Shown here: one piece after another, positions 26,107 to 36,912 of the stretch
Position numbering within the stretch: the first letter of the stretch is position 1
Layout: each line of letters starts with the position of its first letter
Source of the DNA: Bryobacteraceae bacterium
GTDB taxonomy: Bacteria; Acidobacteriota; Terriglobia; Bryobacterales; Bryobacteraceae
Length of the DNA stretch: 64,000 nucleotides
Assembly: GCA_026002855.1 (NCBI GenBank)
Contig: BPGD01000001.1
Location: 3,418,001-3,482,000, forward strand
Direction: 5' to 3'
Made by a program: the position numbers and the translations under genes
Notes under the pieces: model-generated
What the model was told of the DNA's origin: nothing
Database searches by the model: none
What the model saw: only the letters and a program-made list of their open reading frames with translations

Positions 26107-26150
26107 GCCTGGCCGGGGGAGGCGCTCACGAGGCCTCCCCTGGGCCAGGC
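26107..26150 (+). terminator. Long hairpin after the receptor gene
   Basis: GCCTGGCC-GGGGGAGGC pairs with GCCTCCCC-TGGGCCAGGC across a short loop, 8 bases after the receptor stop. There is no T-run, so it may act as a partial terminator or a 3'-end stabiliser between the receptor and the downstream genes. Confidence 0.5.
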
Positions 26151-26175
26151 TCCAACCGGGCCCTCTTGACCCCGG

Positions 26176-27333
26176 ATGGCGGGATCGGCTGCTCTAAAGA
26201 GGATGGAGACGGTCAGGAAATGGGCGCTGACCGCGCTGGCATTCACCTGCCTGGCCCCTGGCCAGCCGGGCTCGCCTTGCGATCGGCAGTTCGAGCAGGC
26301 CGAGGCCGCACGCCTGGCCGGCCGCCTGAAGGAAGCCGTACCACTATATGGACAGGCGTTGCGGTGCGACCCCCGGCGGGCGGATGGATGGTGGGGACTG
26401 GGATCGCTCCTGTACGAGATGGACCGCTACGCGGAGGCCGCGCAGGCCTTTCGCCGGGTGACGCTGCTGGCGCCGAAAAAGGGAGACGCCTTCGCCATGC
26501 TCGGCCTTTGCGAAGCCATGCTCGGCCGCCGGCGGCAGGCGTTGCAGCACCTGGGCCAGGGGCGGCGTCTTGGTCTTCGCAATGATGCCGCCTTCGCCCG
26601 GGTCGTCTGGTATCACGAAGGAATGTTGCTGCTCGAAGAGGGCGCTTTCGGACAGGCGCAGGAGCGCTTCGAGGCGCTGGCGCGCGACGGCGTGCCGGCG
26701 CGCGAAATCGCTCTGCCACTTGGAATGGCCACGCTGGGAATCGTCCCGCCGGCGGAACCGGCGGCCCGGGCCGCGCTGCGGCCGGCCGCTGAGGCGGCCG
26801 GCCAGGCGCAGTATTTCTCCGCCCGGAAAGAGATGGACAAGGCGCGGGAATTCTGGCAGGTTTTTCTCCGCGATCACGGGAATTTCCGCAACGCTCATTT
26901 CGCCTACGGCCGGTTTCTTCTTTCGATATATGACGATGACGCTGCGGTGAAGGAGTTCCAGGCCGAGCTGGCCCGCGATCCACGCCACGTGCTCGCCTGC
27001 CTGGGCATCGCTGGCACCCGAGCCGGCCAGGACCCTGAATCTGCCCTTCCGTATGCCGAGAAGGCCGTCCGGCTGGCCCCGCGTCTCGGCGAGGCCCATT
27101 TCCTTCTGGGCATGATCCTGCTCAATCTGGGAAAGACCGGTCCGGCCCTGAAAGAGCTCGAAGAGGCCCGGCGGCTCTCGCCGCGAGAAGCCAGGGTGTA
27201 TTTTCAGCTCGCCCGTGCTTACGCGCGCTCTGGACGAACGCGGGAAGCCGAAGCCGCGCGCCGGGTGTTCCAGCAGCTCGGCGGCGCCGGGCCGGATCCG
27301 GCCCGGCCGGCGCGCGAAGGAAAGGAGCCATGA
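26176..27333 (+). CDS. Exported TPR-repeat protein
   Basis: The 385-residue protein is built from tetratricopeptide repeats, seen at AEAARLAGRLKEAVPLYGQALRCDPRRADGWWGLGSLLYEMDRYAEAAQAFRRVTLLAP and again at the C-terminus (YAEKAVRLAPRLGEAHFLLGMILLNLGKTGPALKELEEARRLSP). A hydrophobic leader follows either the ATG at 26176 or that at 26203 (METVRKWALTALAFTCLAPGQ), so it is probably periplasmic. TPR proteins scaffold protein complexes; no partner can be named. Its TGA overlaps the ATG of the GH39-type gene by 4 bases, so the two are coupled. Confidence 0.85.
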   Translation: MAGSAALKRMETVRKWALTALAFTCLAPGQPGSPCDRQFEQAEAARLAGRLKEAVPLYGQALRCDPRRADGWWGLGSLLYEMDRYAEAAQAFRRVTLLAPKKGDAFAMLGLCEAMLGRRRQALQHLGQGRRLGLRNDAAFARVVWYHEGMLLLEEGAFGQAQERFEALARDGVPAREIALPLGMATLGIVPPAEPAARAALRPAAEAAGQAQYFSARKEMDKAREFWQVFLRDHGNFRNAHFAYGRFLLSIYDDDAAVKEFQAELARDPRHVLACLGIAGTRAGQDPESALPYAEKAVRLAPRLGEAHFLLGMILLNLGKTGPALKELEEARRLSPREARVYFQLARAYARSGRTREAEAARRVFQQLGGAGPDPARPAREGKEP

Positions 27334-28826
27334 ATCCGATGAATGCAGACCGTCTGGCCCTGTGGGCGGCCCTGTTGGGCCTTCTGTGCTCCGCCTCCGC
27401 GCCGACGCAGACCGTGCGGATCGACGCGGCCGCGAAAGGAGAGCCGTTCCCCCACGTCTGGGAGAAGGCGTTCGGCTCCGGACGCGCTGCGCTGAGCCTG
27501 CGGGAGTCCTGGCGCCGGAATCTCGACACCGTGCGCGCCGCCGCCGGCGTGGAATACGTGCGTTTTCACGCCATCTTTCACGACGAAAATGGCGTTTATT
27601 CCAGGGACAAGGAAGGAAAACCGGTCTACAATTTCAACCAGACAGACCGGATTTACGACGGCCTGCTCCAGCATGGCGTCCGGCCTTATGTCGAGCTCAG
27701 CTTCATGCCGCGGCAGCTCGCCGCCGGGCCGGTCTTCCATCCCTTCTGGTACCGGCCCATCGTCTCGCCGCCGGCCGATTACCGCGCCTGGGGAGACCTG
27801 GTGGAGGCCTTCGCCCGCCATCTGGTTGCCCGCTACGGCATCGACGAAGTTGCCGGCTGGTATTTCGAGGTCTGGAACGAACCGAACCTGGATTTCTGGG
27901 CCGGCGAACCGAAATTCGATACCTATATGCGGCTCTACGAAGCTTCGGCGGCGGCGCTCAAGCGGGTGAGCCCGCGGCTCCGGGTGGGCGGTCCGGCTAC
28001 CGCCCAGGCGGCCTGGACGGGCCGGTTCCTGAACGAGTGCGCGCAGCGGAACCTGCCGGCGGACTTCGTCTCGACGCATGTCTACGCCAATGACAGGCCC
28101 CTTGACGTCTTCGGCGTGGACGGCCCGGTGGACCGCCGCACCATGCTTCCGCGCGCTCTCGAAAAGGTGTTTCAGGAGGTTCGCCGCTCGGCCCGGCCTG
28201 CCACGCCCATTCATTGGTCGGAGTTCAACGCAAGCTATATGAATGAGCCGGAGGTCACCGATTCGAGCTACATCGGCCCCTGGCTGGCGGAAACCATCGC
28301 CGCGGCGCGGGGCAGGACGGAGCTGATGTCGTTCTGGACATTTTCCGATGATTTCGAGGAACAGGGCATTTTTCAGAGCCCATTTTATGGCGGATTTGGA
28401 TTGATTAATCCCCTGGGAATTCCCAAGGCTTCATTCCACGTTTTTCGCCTGCTTCACCTGCTTGGGGATGAATTTCTTCCTGGCGGTGAAAGCAATGCGC
28501 TGGTCACACGGCGCCGCGACGGCCGCATTGTGGTTGCGCTGTGGAACTACGCCGAGCCGGGCCAGGCGGGACCGGATCGGACCTTCACGCTGACTGGAGC
28601 GCCAGCGGGCGCGGCCCTGATTCACCGCGTGGATCCAGAACACAGCTCGGCCTATGAACGCTGGAAGCAGATGGGCAGTCCCCGCTCGGTCAGCCCGGAG
28701 CAGCAGCGCGAGCTGGAAGCGGTGGCTGCGCCTGCTCCGCCGGAGCGCTGCTCCGTGGGGGGAGGAAAGCTGACCGTCACTGTGCCGGCCCACGGGCTGG
28801 CCGTCGTCGAACTGGGGGTCCACTAA
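27330..28826 (+). CDS. Secreted GH39-type glycoside hydrolase
   Basis: The 498-residue protein has a signal peptide (residues 1-25) and a GH39/clan-A TIM barrel. The acid/base glutamate is E184 in FEVWNEPNLDFWAG and the nucleophile is probably E298 in IHWSEFNASYMNEP. Other family traits are VEYVRFHAIFHDENGVY early on, HVYAND after the barrel midpoint, and FWTFSDDFEEQG near its end. The C-terminus is a beta-sandwich. GH39 enzymes are beta-xylosidases, alpha-L-iduronidases or related exo-glycosidases with a retaining mechanism; the exact sugar is not deducible. It is coupled to the TPR gene and followed 3 bases later by another hydrolase. Confidence 0.9.
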   Translation: MNPMNADRLALWAALLGLLCSASAPTQTVRIDAAAKGEPFPHVWEKAFGSGRAALSLRESWRRNLDTVRAAAGVEYVRFHAIFHDENGVYSRDKEGKPVYNFNQTDRIYDGLLQHGVRPYVELSFMPRQLAAGPVFHPFWYRPIVSPPADYRAWGDLVEAFARHLVARYGIDEVAGWYFEVWNEPNLDFWAGEPKFDTYMRLYEASAAALKRVSPRLRVGGPATAQAAWTGRFLNECAQRNLPADFVSTHVYANDRPLDVFGVDGPVDRRTMLPRALEKVFQEVRRSARPATPIHWSEFNASYMNEPEVTDSSYIGPWLAETIAAARGRTELMSFWTFSDDFEEQGIFQSPFYGGFGLINPLGIPKASFHVFRLLHLLGDEFLPGGESNALVTRRRDGRIVVALWNYAEPGQAGPDRTFTLTGAPAGAALIHRVDPEHSSAYERWKQMGSPRSVSPEQQRELEAVAAPAPPERCSVGGGKLTVTVPAHGLAVVELGVH

Positions 28827-28829
28827 GCC

Positions 28830-30119
28830 ATGAGCACAACGGGCTGGACACGCCGGCAGGCTCTGGCTGGGCTGGCCGCGCTTTGCGGCCGCGTGCGGGC
28901 TGCCACTGCGGCCGGTGTGACGGAGGAAGTGATGCGGCGCGCCCTCCTGTTCTTCTGGGAGAACTCGTCGCCGACCACCGGGCTGGTGCTCGACCGCGCC
29001 TCCGCCGATGGAGGCGAGACCCGCCGGGTGGCCTCTTCGGCCGCCACCGGCTTCGGCCTGACCGCCTTCTGCATCGCTGCCGCACGGCGTTGGATGGACC
29101 GCGAGGCGCTGCGGGCGCGCGTGCTGGCCGCACTTCGCCATTACGCCCGCGACGCGGCCCACGAGCATGGCTGGTTTTACCATTTTGTCGATGCCGACAC
29201 CGGCGCGCGGGTGTGGAACTGCGAGATCTCTTCCATCGACACCGCTCTGCTGCTGGGCGGCATCCTCACGGCGCGGCAGTTCTTCGCCGACGCCGAGATC
29301 ACCGCCCTGGCGGACGCAATTTATGACCGCGTGGATTTCCAGTGGATGCTCAACGGCCACCCGACCCTGCTCTCGCATGGCTGGAAGCCGGAGACGGGCT
29401 TCCTGGCTAACCGGTGGGACTCGTTCTGCGAATTGCAAATTCTTTACGTGCTCGGCATGGCCTCACGCACTCGGCCGCTGCCGGACGCAAGCTGGTGGGC
29501 CTGGAGAAGGCCCTGGATGGAATACGCGGGCTATCGCTATGTCAGCGGCGCCGATCCCCTCTTCGTTCATCAGTACTCCCACGCCTGGCTGGACTTTCGC
29601 GGCAGGAAGGAGCGCTCCGGCGAGGGCATTGACTGGTTCCAGAACTCGCGCACCGCGACGCTGGCCCACCGCGCTTTCTGTATTGATCTGGGCAGGACGC
29701 GCTTCCCAGGCTGTTATTCGGCGGATCTATGGGGAATCACCGCCAGCGACAGCCGCAAGGGATACGTGGCCTGGGGCGGTCCACCAGCTCATCCGGCCAT
29801 TGACGGCAGCCTGGTTCCCTGCGCCCCTGGCGGCTCGCTCATGTTTGAGCCGGACGTCTGCCGCCGCGCCCTGGAGACCATGCGTGAACGCTTCGGTGAA
29901 AGGATCTGGCGCCGCTACGGGTTCGTCGATGCGTTTCACCCAGTCGATGGCTGGACGAACCCCGACGTGATCGGGATCGACCTGGGCATCATGATGCTCT
30001 CGGCCGAAAACGCGCAGACCGGCGCCATCTGGCGCTGGTTCATGAGCTTCGCGCCCGTACGCCGCGCCATGGACCGCGTGTTGACACCTCCCTCCCGGCG
30101 GCCGGGCAGGAACATCTGA
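28830..30119 (+). CDS. Tat-exported glycoamylase-like / GH144-type hydrolase
   Basis: The 429-residue protein starts with a twin-arginine leader (TRRQALAGLAALCG). It then follows the glycoamylase-like domain whose characterised members include GH144 endo-beta-1,2-glucanases. Recognisable parts are SSAATGFGLTAFCIAA, HGWFYHFVDADTGARVWNCEISSIDTALLLGGIL, FLANRWDSFCELQILYVLGM, VHQYSHAWLDFRG and WGITASDSRKGYVAWGGPP. The acidic residues in these helices line the active site of an (alpha/alpha)6 barrel. It follows the GH39-type gene with 3 bases between, so both are made from one message and probably act on the same glycan in the periplasm. Confidence 0.88.
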   Translation: MSTTGWTRRQALAGLAALCGRVRAATAAGVTEEVMRRALLFFWENSSPTTGLVLDRASADGGETRRVASSAATGFGLTAFCIAAARRWMDREALRARVLAALRHYARDAAHEHGWFYHFVDADTGARVWNCEISSIDTALLLGGILTARQFFADAEITALADAIYDRVDFQWMLNGHPTLLSHGWKPETGFLANRWDSFCELQILYVLGMASRTRPLPDASWWAWRRPWMEYAGYRYVSGADPLFVHQYSHAWLDFRGRKERSGEGIDWFQNSRTATLAHRAFCIDLGRTRFPGCYSADLWGITASDSRKGYVAWGGPPAHPAIDGSLVPCAPGGSLMFEPDVCRRALETMRERFGERIWRRYGFVDAFHPVDGWTNPDVIGIDLGIMMLSAENAQTGAIWRWFMSFAPVRRAMDRVLTPPSRRPGRNI

Positions 30120-30165
30120 CGATGGCGTGGCGCGGCGGTTGTACATTGGGTTTCGGCAGCCTTCC

Positions 30166-31830
<1,665 letters not shown>

Positions 31831-31832
31831 AC

Positions 31833-31846
31833 CGGGCTTCCGCCCG
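31833..31846. terminator. Short hairpin between convergent genes
   Basis: CGGGC-TTCC-GCCCG forms a 5-bp stem with a stable tetraloop in the 43-base gap between the convergent CRTAC1 and ABC exporter genes. It is small, so its role is uncertain. Confidence 0.3.
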
Positions 31847-31873
31847 CTGTTCTGCCTTCGCTCGTTCGCAGGG

Positions 31874-33730
31874 TCAGGCCTGTTCCGCCGGCTCGACGGA
31901 CTCGCCCGGCGCGAGAAACAGGTTACGCTCGAAGCCGTGCTGGCGGGTGTAGAGCTCGTGATAGCGGCCGCCGGCGGCGAGCAGTTCTTCGTGCGCGCCC
32001 TGCTCGATCACCTGCCCGTCTTCAACGACGAGGATCTGATCGGCGCGGCGGATCGTGGAGAGCCGGTGCGCGATGACGAACGTGGTGCGGCCCTGCATCA
32101 GGTGCGCGAGTCCCTCCTGGATGAGCGCTTCGGTCTCGCTGTCCAGGCTCGAAGTGGCCTCGTCGAGCAGCAGGATGCGCGGGTCGGCCAGGATGGCCCG
32201 TGCAATCGAGACGCGCTGCTTCTGCCCGCCGCTCAGTTTGACGCCGCGCTCGCCCACCAGTGTGTCATAGCCGTCGGGCAACCGCTCGGCAAACTCGTCG
32301 ACGCGCGCCAGCCGGCAGGCACGGAGGACTTCTTCCGCGCTCGCCTCCGGGCGCGAAAAGGCGACATTCTCGCGGATGGTTCCGTCAAACAGAAATGTCT
32401 CCTGGAGCACCACGCCCAGTTGGCGCCGGTAACTGGCCAGCGTGACCGTGGAAAGGTCTGCGCCGTCCACCAGCACGCGCCCGTCGGTCGGTTTGTAGAA
32501 CGAAGCGATGAGGCCGAGGATGGTCGATTTGCCGGAGCCGGAGCTGCCCACCAGCGCTGTCACCGTGCCCGGCTCGGCCGAAAAGCTCACGCCGCGCAGA
32601 ACCTCCTTGCCGGGCTCATAGCGGAACCAGACGTCTTCAAATCGTACCTGGCCGCGCAACGGGCCGAGCTCCGTCCGGCGCGAGGCGTCCTGCTCCTCGG
32701 TGGGCATGTCCAGCAGCTCGCGCGTGCGTTCCAGGCCGGCAATGGCTTCCGTCAACTGCGTGCCGATGCCGACAACCTGGAACACCGGCGCGACCATAAA
32801 CGCCAGAAACGCGGTAAACGTGACAAAGCCGCCCAGGGTCAGGGTCCCGGCCAGGATCTGCCGCCCGCCCACGTACATCACCAGCGCACCGACGATGCCG
32901 AGCAGGATGGTGGCCGACAGGCTGAGCAGCGAGACGCCCGTGAGAGAACGGAAGACGTTGTCGAGGATGCGCCGCACGCCGGCGGCAAAGACGGCGTCTT
33001 CGCGGTCCTCAGCGTGGTAGGCCTTCACATCGCGAATTCCGTTCAGAGTTTCCGTCAGCCGGCCGGTGACTTCCGCCGTAATGCGGCCACGCTCGCGGAA
33101 GATGGGCCGCAGCGTCCTGAATCCCCAGCGCAGGATGATGCCAAAGGCGACAACAATGCCCAGCGCCATCAGCGTCAGCAGCGGGCTGATGCGCATCAGG
33201 ATGAAGAACGAGAAGATGGCCGTAAGCAGTCCGCCCAGAAACTCGACAAGACCAGTCCCCACGAGATTCCGCACGCCCTCGACATCGTTCATGATGCGCG
33301 AGACGAGCTGGCCCGTTTTCTGCGCGTCAAAAAACGCCACCGGGAGCCGGCACACGTGCGACTGCACGCGCATGCGCAGCTCGGCGATCAGCCGCTGCGC
33401 GGATTTCGACAGTAGCTGCGTGAGGGCAAAGCCGCTCACGGCCTGTATGGCGGTGGCCGCGAGCACAGCAGCCACGATCGGCCCGAGCAGCTCCGCGCGG
33501 CGCCGCACGAGCACGTCATCGATGAGATATTTCGTCGAGGCGGGCAGCACGAGTCCGCAGAGACGGCTGATCACGATCAGGACGAGGCCGGTCAGCAGCA
33601 CTCCGCGCCGCGGCACGAGCAGCGCGCGGACGTCGGGCCAGACACGCTTCCACTCGATGGGCGCGGCGGACGCTTCGCCGCGGGTTCGGCGCGGCGTGCG
33701 TTCAGCATGGGGCAGTCCTCGCGGTACCAT
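31874..33730 (-). CDS. ABC exporter half-transporter (MsbA-like)
   Basis: The 618-residue protein is a fused membrane-plus-ATPase exporter of the MsbA/ABCB type, expected to work as a homodimer. Six membrane segments occupy about residues 45-330, with SRIMNDVEGVRNLVGTGLVEFLGGLL and the coupling helices visible. The nucleotide-binding domain has Walker A VGSSGSGKST, the Q-loop, signature LSGGQKQRVSIARAIL, Walker B ILLLDEATSSLD and the H-loop VIAHRLSTI. Lipid A or another lipid is a plausible substrate but unproven. The first possible start leaves only 6 bases to the divergent parvulin gene, so the true start may be further in. Confidence 0.94.
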   Translation of the reverse strand: MVPRGLPHAERTPRRTRGEASAAPIEWKRVWPDVRALLVPRRGVLLTGLVLIVISRLCGLVLPASTKYLIDDVLVRRRAELLGPIVAAVLAATAIQAVSGFALTQLLSKSAQRLIAELRMRVQSHVCRLPVAFFDAQKTGQLVSRIMNDVEGVRNLVGTGLVEFLGGLLTAIFSFFILMRISPLLTLMALGIVVAFGIILRWGFRTLRPIFRERGRITAEVTGRLTETLNGIRDVKAYHAEDREDAVFAAGVRRILDNVFRSLTGVSLLSLSATILLGIVGALVMYVGGRQILAGTLTLGGFVTFTAFLAFMVAPVFQVVGIGTQLTEAIAGLERTRELLDMPTEEQDASRRTELGPLRGQVRFEDVWFRYEPGKEVLRGVSFSAEPGTVTALVGSSGSGKSTILGLIASFYKPTDGRVLVDGADLSTVTLASYRRQLGVVLQETFLFDGTIRENVAFSRPEASAEEVLRACRLARVDEFAERLPDGYDTLVGERGVKLSGGQKQRVSIARAILADPRILLLDEATSSLDSETEALIQEGLAHLMQGRTTFVIAHRLSTIRRADQILVVEDGQVIEQGAHEELLAAGGRYHELYTRQHGFERNLFLAPGESVEPAEQA

Positions 33731-33736
33731 GGGACA

Positions 33737-34660
33737 ATGAAGTTCCTTCTATTGTCGATGCTCGGCGCACTTGCGTGGGGGCAGCCGCAGGCCGCCCAGG
33801 CGCCGCAGGCATCCTCCGCTTCCGATCCGGTCGTCTTCGAAGCCGGCGGAAAGAAGATGACCCGGTCCGAGTTTGATTCCCTGATGCGGAATCTGCCGGA
33901 CAACATCCGTCAGCAGTTGGGCCCGGACACACCAGAAAACCGGCGCAGGATCGCCGAACAGCTCGGCGAAATCATGTCTTACGCGGCTGAGGCGCGCCGC
34001 CTTCAGGTGCCCGAAAAGCCGGCCGTGCGGGTGCAGCTCTTCCTCCAGCAGGAGAGCACGCTCGCCTCGCTGCTGTACCAGCATTTCACGGAAACGGCGC
34101 GCCCGACCGACCAGCAACTGGAGGCGTACTACAAGGCGCACCAGGGGGAATTCGAGACCGCGAAGGCGCGCCACATCCTGGTGCGCTTCCAGGGATCGCG
34201 CGTGCCACTCAAGGAAGGCCAGAAAGATCTCTCCGAGCAGGAAGCGCTCGCCCGCGCGCAGGCGTTGCGGCAGAGGATCCTGAAGGGCGAAGACTTCGCC
34301 GACGTGGCCCGCGCCGAAAGCGACGATGTTGGCTCCGGCAAGAACGGCGGCGATCTGGGCTCGTTCGGCCGCGGGAGGATGATTCCTGAATTTGAGAGCG
34401 CTGTCTTCACAATTCCCGTGGGTGAGGTGAGCGAACCGGTCAAAACGCAGTTCGGTTATCACCTGATTCAGGTGCAGGAGCGTTCCGTGCAGCCTCTTTC
34501 GCAGGTGCGCACCGAGATCGAGCGGCGGCTGACCACCGAGAACGCGCAGAAATCCATGGAATCGGTGAAACAGAAAAGCCGCGTGTTCCTTGATGAAAGC
34601 TATTTCGGAAAGCCTGCTCCCGCGGCCGAGGCGCCCAAGTCCGCTCCGCCGAAACCCTGA
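33737..34660 (+). CDS. Periplasmic parvulin-type peptidyl-prolyl isomerase
   Basis: The start at 33737 yields a signal peptide (MKFLLLSMLGALAWGQ) and 307 residues. An N-terminal helical chaperone part (SEFDSLMRNLPDNIRQQLG and following) leads to a rotamase domain around residues 140-265: ARHILVRFQGSR, ADVARAESDDVGSGKNGGDLGSFGRGRMIPEFESAVFTIPVGEVSEPVKTQFGYHLIQV. This is the PpiC/PrsA/SurA group that helps fold exported and outer-membrane proteins. The C-terminus is proline- and alanine-rich. It is divergent from the ABC exporter gene. Confidence 0.93.
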   Translation: MKFLLLSMLGALAWGQPQAAQAPQASSASDPVVFEAGGKKMTRSEFDSLMRNLPDNIRQQLGPDTPENRRRIAEQLGEIMSYAAEARRLQVPEKPAVRVQLFLQQESTLASLLYQHFTETARPTDQQLEAYYKAHQGEFETAKARHILVRFQGSRVPLKEGQKDLSEQEALARAQALRQRILKGEDFADVARAESDDVGSGKNGGDLGSFGRGRMIPEFESAVFTIPVGEVSEPVKTQFGYHLIQVQERSVQPLSQVRTEIERRLTTENAQKSMESVKQKSRVFLDESYFGKPAPAAEAPKSAPPKP

Positions 34661-34742
34661 CCCGCGTCTCAGGGATTTCCCTGCGCCGCGCTGAGCGAAA
34701 GCGCGGATTCTCCGTCGGCGCGTTTCGCCCCAAAATCAGGCT

Positions 34743-35639
34743 GTGACAAATCCGGTTCCGGAGGAGCGGCGGCGGGCCCGCCGTCAGGCGCGGGTGCGGC
34801 GTCTGGAAGCGAGACTGAGTTGCACTGGGCGGCCGCAGCCGATTCACGCCTGGATCACCGATGCGCACGAGGCGGGCATCGGCCTGAAGTCCGAAGCGGC
34901 GTTGCAACCTGGCGAAGTGGTTGTTGTGGAGACATGCGCGGCCGAGGGTGTTTTTGGCGGGCAGCTTCGCGCCCGCGGGGCCGTGCGTTGGTGCGCTCCG
35001 GCGACGGGCGGCGGCTACCGGGCGGGCATCGAATTCCTGCCTGCCGAGCCTGTGCCGGAAGCCGAGCCGGCCGAAACCGACTACTACGAGATCCTTCAGG
35101 TGAACCCGAAGGCCTCCACAGAAACCATCCACCGCGTCTACCGGATCCTGGCGCAGCAGTTCCATCCGGATAACAAAGAGACCGGCGACGAGAAGCGCTT
35201 CCGCCAGATCGTGGAGGCCTACCGCGTGCTCAGCGATCCCGAACAGCGCGCTGCCTACGACCTCCGCTACGCCTCGCTCCTTCACACCCGGTGGCGCGTG
35301 TTTCAGTCGCCGCAGGCGGCTCTGGGCCCCGAAAGCGAGCGGCGCAAGCGTCACGGCGTGCTTCGGGCGCTGTATGCCAAACGGCAGCAGGACCCGCACG
35401 CGCCTGGAGTGACAATTTTCGAGCTCGAAGATCTGCTCGGTATTCCCCGCGACCACCTCGAATTCACGCTCTGGTACCTGAAGGAGCGCGGGTTGCTGAC
35501 GCGCGGTGACAACAACCGCTTTCAGATTACGGCTGCGGGTGTCGATTCCGCCGAAGAGCTGGAGGATCGGGCCGGCCGACAGCCGATGCCCGTGGACGAC
35601 CACCTGCTGCCTGCACCGGGGACGAAGGGGACAGCCTGA
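34743..35639 (+). CDS. PilZ-like plus J-domain protein with C-terminal winged-helix-like region
   Basis: The 298-residue protein starts at a GTG. Residues about 10-105 look like a PilZ domain: an Arg-rich RRQARVRRLEARL, then HAWITDAHEAGIGLKS and ending YRAGIEFL, though the usual D/NxSxxG reads DAHEAG. Residues about 112-175 are a J domain: DYYEILQVNPKASTETIHRVYRILAQQFHPDNKE with intact HPD, then FRQIVEAYRVLSDPEQRAAYD. The end (TIFELEDLLGIPRDHLEFTLWYLKERGLLTRG) resembles a winged helix. A J domain recruits DnaK; the fusion suggests c-di-GMP- or surface-linked chaperone recruitment, which is inference. Confidence 0.8.
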   Translation: MTNPVPEERRRARRQARVRRLEARLSCTGRPQPIHAWITDAHEAGIGLKSEAALQPGEVVVVETCAAEGVFGGQLRARGAVRWCAPATGGGYRAGIEFLPAEPVPEAEPAETDYYEILQVNPKASTETIHRVYRILAQQFHPDNKETGDEKRFRQIVEAYRVLSDPEQRAAYDLRYASLLHTRWRVFQSPQAALGPESERRKRHGVLRALYAKRQQDPHAPGVTIFELEDLLGIPRDHLEFTLWYLKERGLLTRGDNNRFQITAAGVDSAEELEDRAGRQPMPVDDHLLPAPGTKGTA

Positions 35640-35654
35640 CCCTCCGCCTTCGCG

Positions 35655-36881
35655 TCAGATCTCATTGCCCGGAAAGACCGGCCGGACCTCCATGCCGGCC
35701 TTCAGAGGGCGGTCCACCGGGAGCGCGACGGCTTCGCCGGCGCTCAGGCCGCTACGGACTTCCGTGTCCACTTCGCTGGTGGCGCCAATCTCCACCCTCC
35801 GCCAGGCCAGGCGGTTCCCTTCCAGGACAAAGACGCCCAGCAGATCGCCCTGCCGACGCAACGCAGCCTTGGGAATGGTCAGCGCTCCTTCGATCACCTG
35901 AGAGCGGATCCGCACATTCACGTTGGCCCCGGGCGGAAGGTCGTGCGAAGGATTCTCGCACATCGCCCAAACCTCGCCCACCATGCGTGTGCCCAGCGGA
36001 ACCACCTGCGTCGGCATCCGTTCCACCTGCGCCTTCCATTTGCGGTCCGGCAGAGCGTCCCAGGTGATCTCCACGGGCAGGCCCAGGCGCACGCGGCCCA
36101 GCTCGGGCTCATCGACAAAGATCACGATCTTGAGCCGATCCAATTCGCCGACGCGTGCCGCCAACGCCCCCGGTTCCAGCCAGTCGCCTTCTCGGACCGT
36201 CAGGTCGTAGACGACGCCGCTCCGCGGGGCGCGGATCTGACATTGGGCGAGGTGCAGGCGCGCCGTCGCCACCGCAGCCTCCGCGTCCTTCTGACGCGCC
36301 CGGGCAGCCTCGAGGTCGGCATCGGCCACGAGCGCAGCGAGCCGCCTGCGCTGTGCGTTGAGCTCAGACTCGAGCTCGCGCGCCCGGTCTCGCCACTGTT
36401 CGAGTTCCGCGCGCGACGCAGCCCCTTTGTCCACCAGGCGCTGAAGGGCTGCGGCGTCGCGCCGGGCCACATCAAGTTCCAGACTCAGCTTTTCGATCAG
36501 ACCTTCCAGTTGCGCCCGCTCGGCGGCGCGGCCGCCTTTTTCCAGCAGGCGAACTTCGGCGCGTGCGGCCTCCAGGCGCGAAGCCGCCGCGTCCAGCTCC
36601 GCGCGGGCGGCGGCGTCGTCCAGCTCCGCCAGCAGTGCGCCGGCCTGGACACTGGCGCCACGTTGCACCACGACACGGCGGACGCGGCCGGCCCGTGCTG
36701 CACGGACGGGCTCCCAGGAAGCCGGTTCGGCCTTGCCGTTCGTCGTCAGGATGCTGACGAGCGTCTCATGGCGGGCGCGGGCGAAGGGAACCTCAGGGGG
36801 CGCCGGCTTGCGCAGGGCAAGAAACAGGATGATGGCCGCGACGGCCAGTATGGCGATCGTCAGGCCGATCCAGCGTTTCAT
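35655..36881 (-). CDS. HlyD/MacA-type efflux periplasmic adaptor
   Basis: The 408-residue protein has a single N-terminal membrane anchor (residues 5-23), a barrel-sandwich lipoyl domain (VRAARAGRVRRVVVQRGASVQAGALLAELDD), and a long alpha-helical hairpin rich in Ala, Arg and Glu (about residues 90-200). The second half-lipoyl segment follows (CQIRAPRSGVVYDLTVREGDWLEPGALAARVGE), then a beta-barrel and membrane-proximal domain. It bridges an inner-membrane pump and an outer-membrane channel. No pump gene is adjacent. It lies 31 bases after a hypothetical gene on the same strand. Confidence 0.9.
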   Translation of the reverse strand: MKRWIGLTIAILAVAAIILFLALRKPAPPEVPFARARHETLVSILTTNGKAEPASWEPVRAARAGRVRRVVVQRGASVQAGALLAELDDAAARAELDAAASRLEAARAEVRLLEKGGRAAERAQLEGLIEKLSLELDVARRDAAALQRLVDKGAASRAELEQWRDRARELESELNAQRRRLAALVADADLEAARARQKDAEAAVATARLHLAQCQIRAPRSGVVYDLTVREGDWLEPGALAARVGELDRLKIVIFVDEPELGRVRLGLPVEITWDALPDRKWKAQVERMPTQVVPLGTRMVGEVWAMCENPSHDLPPGANVNVRIRSQVIEGALTIPKAALRRQGDLLGVFVLEGNRLAWRRVEIGATSEVDTEVRSGLSAGEAVALPVDRPLKAGMEVRPVFPGNEI

Positions 36882-36912
36882 TGAGCGGCGGGATCCTTTC
36901 CAGACACTGTCA

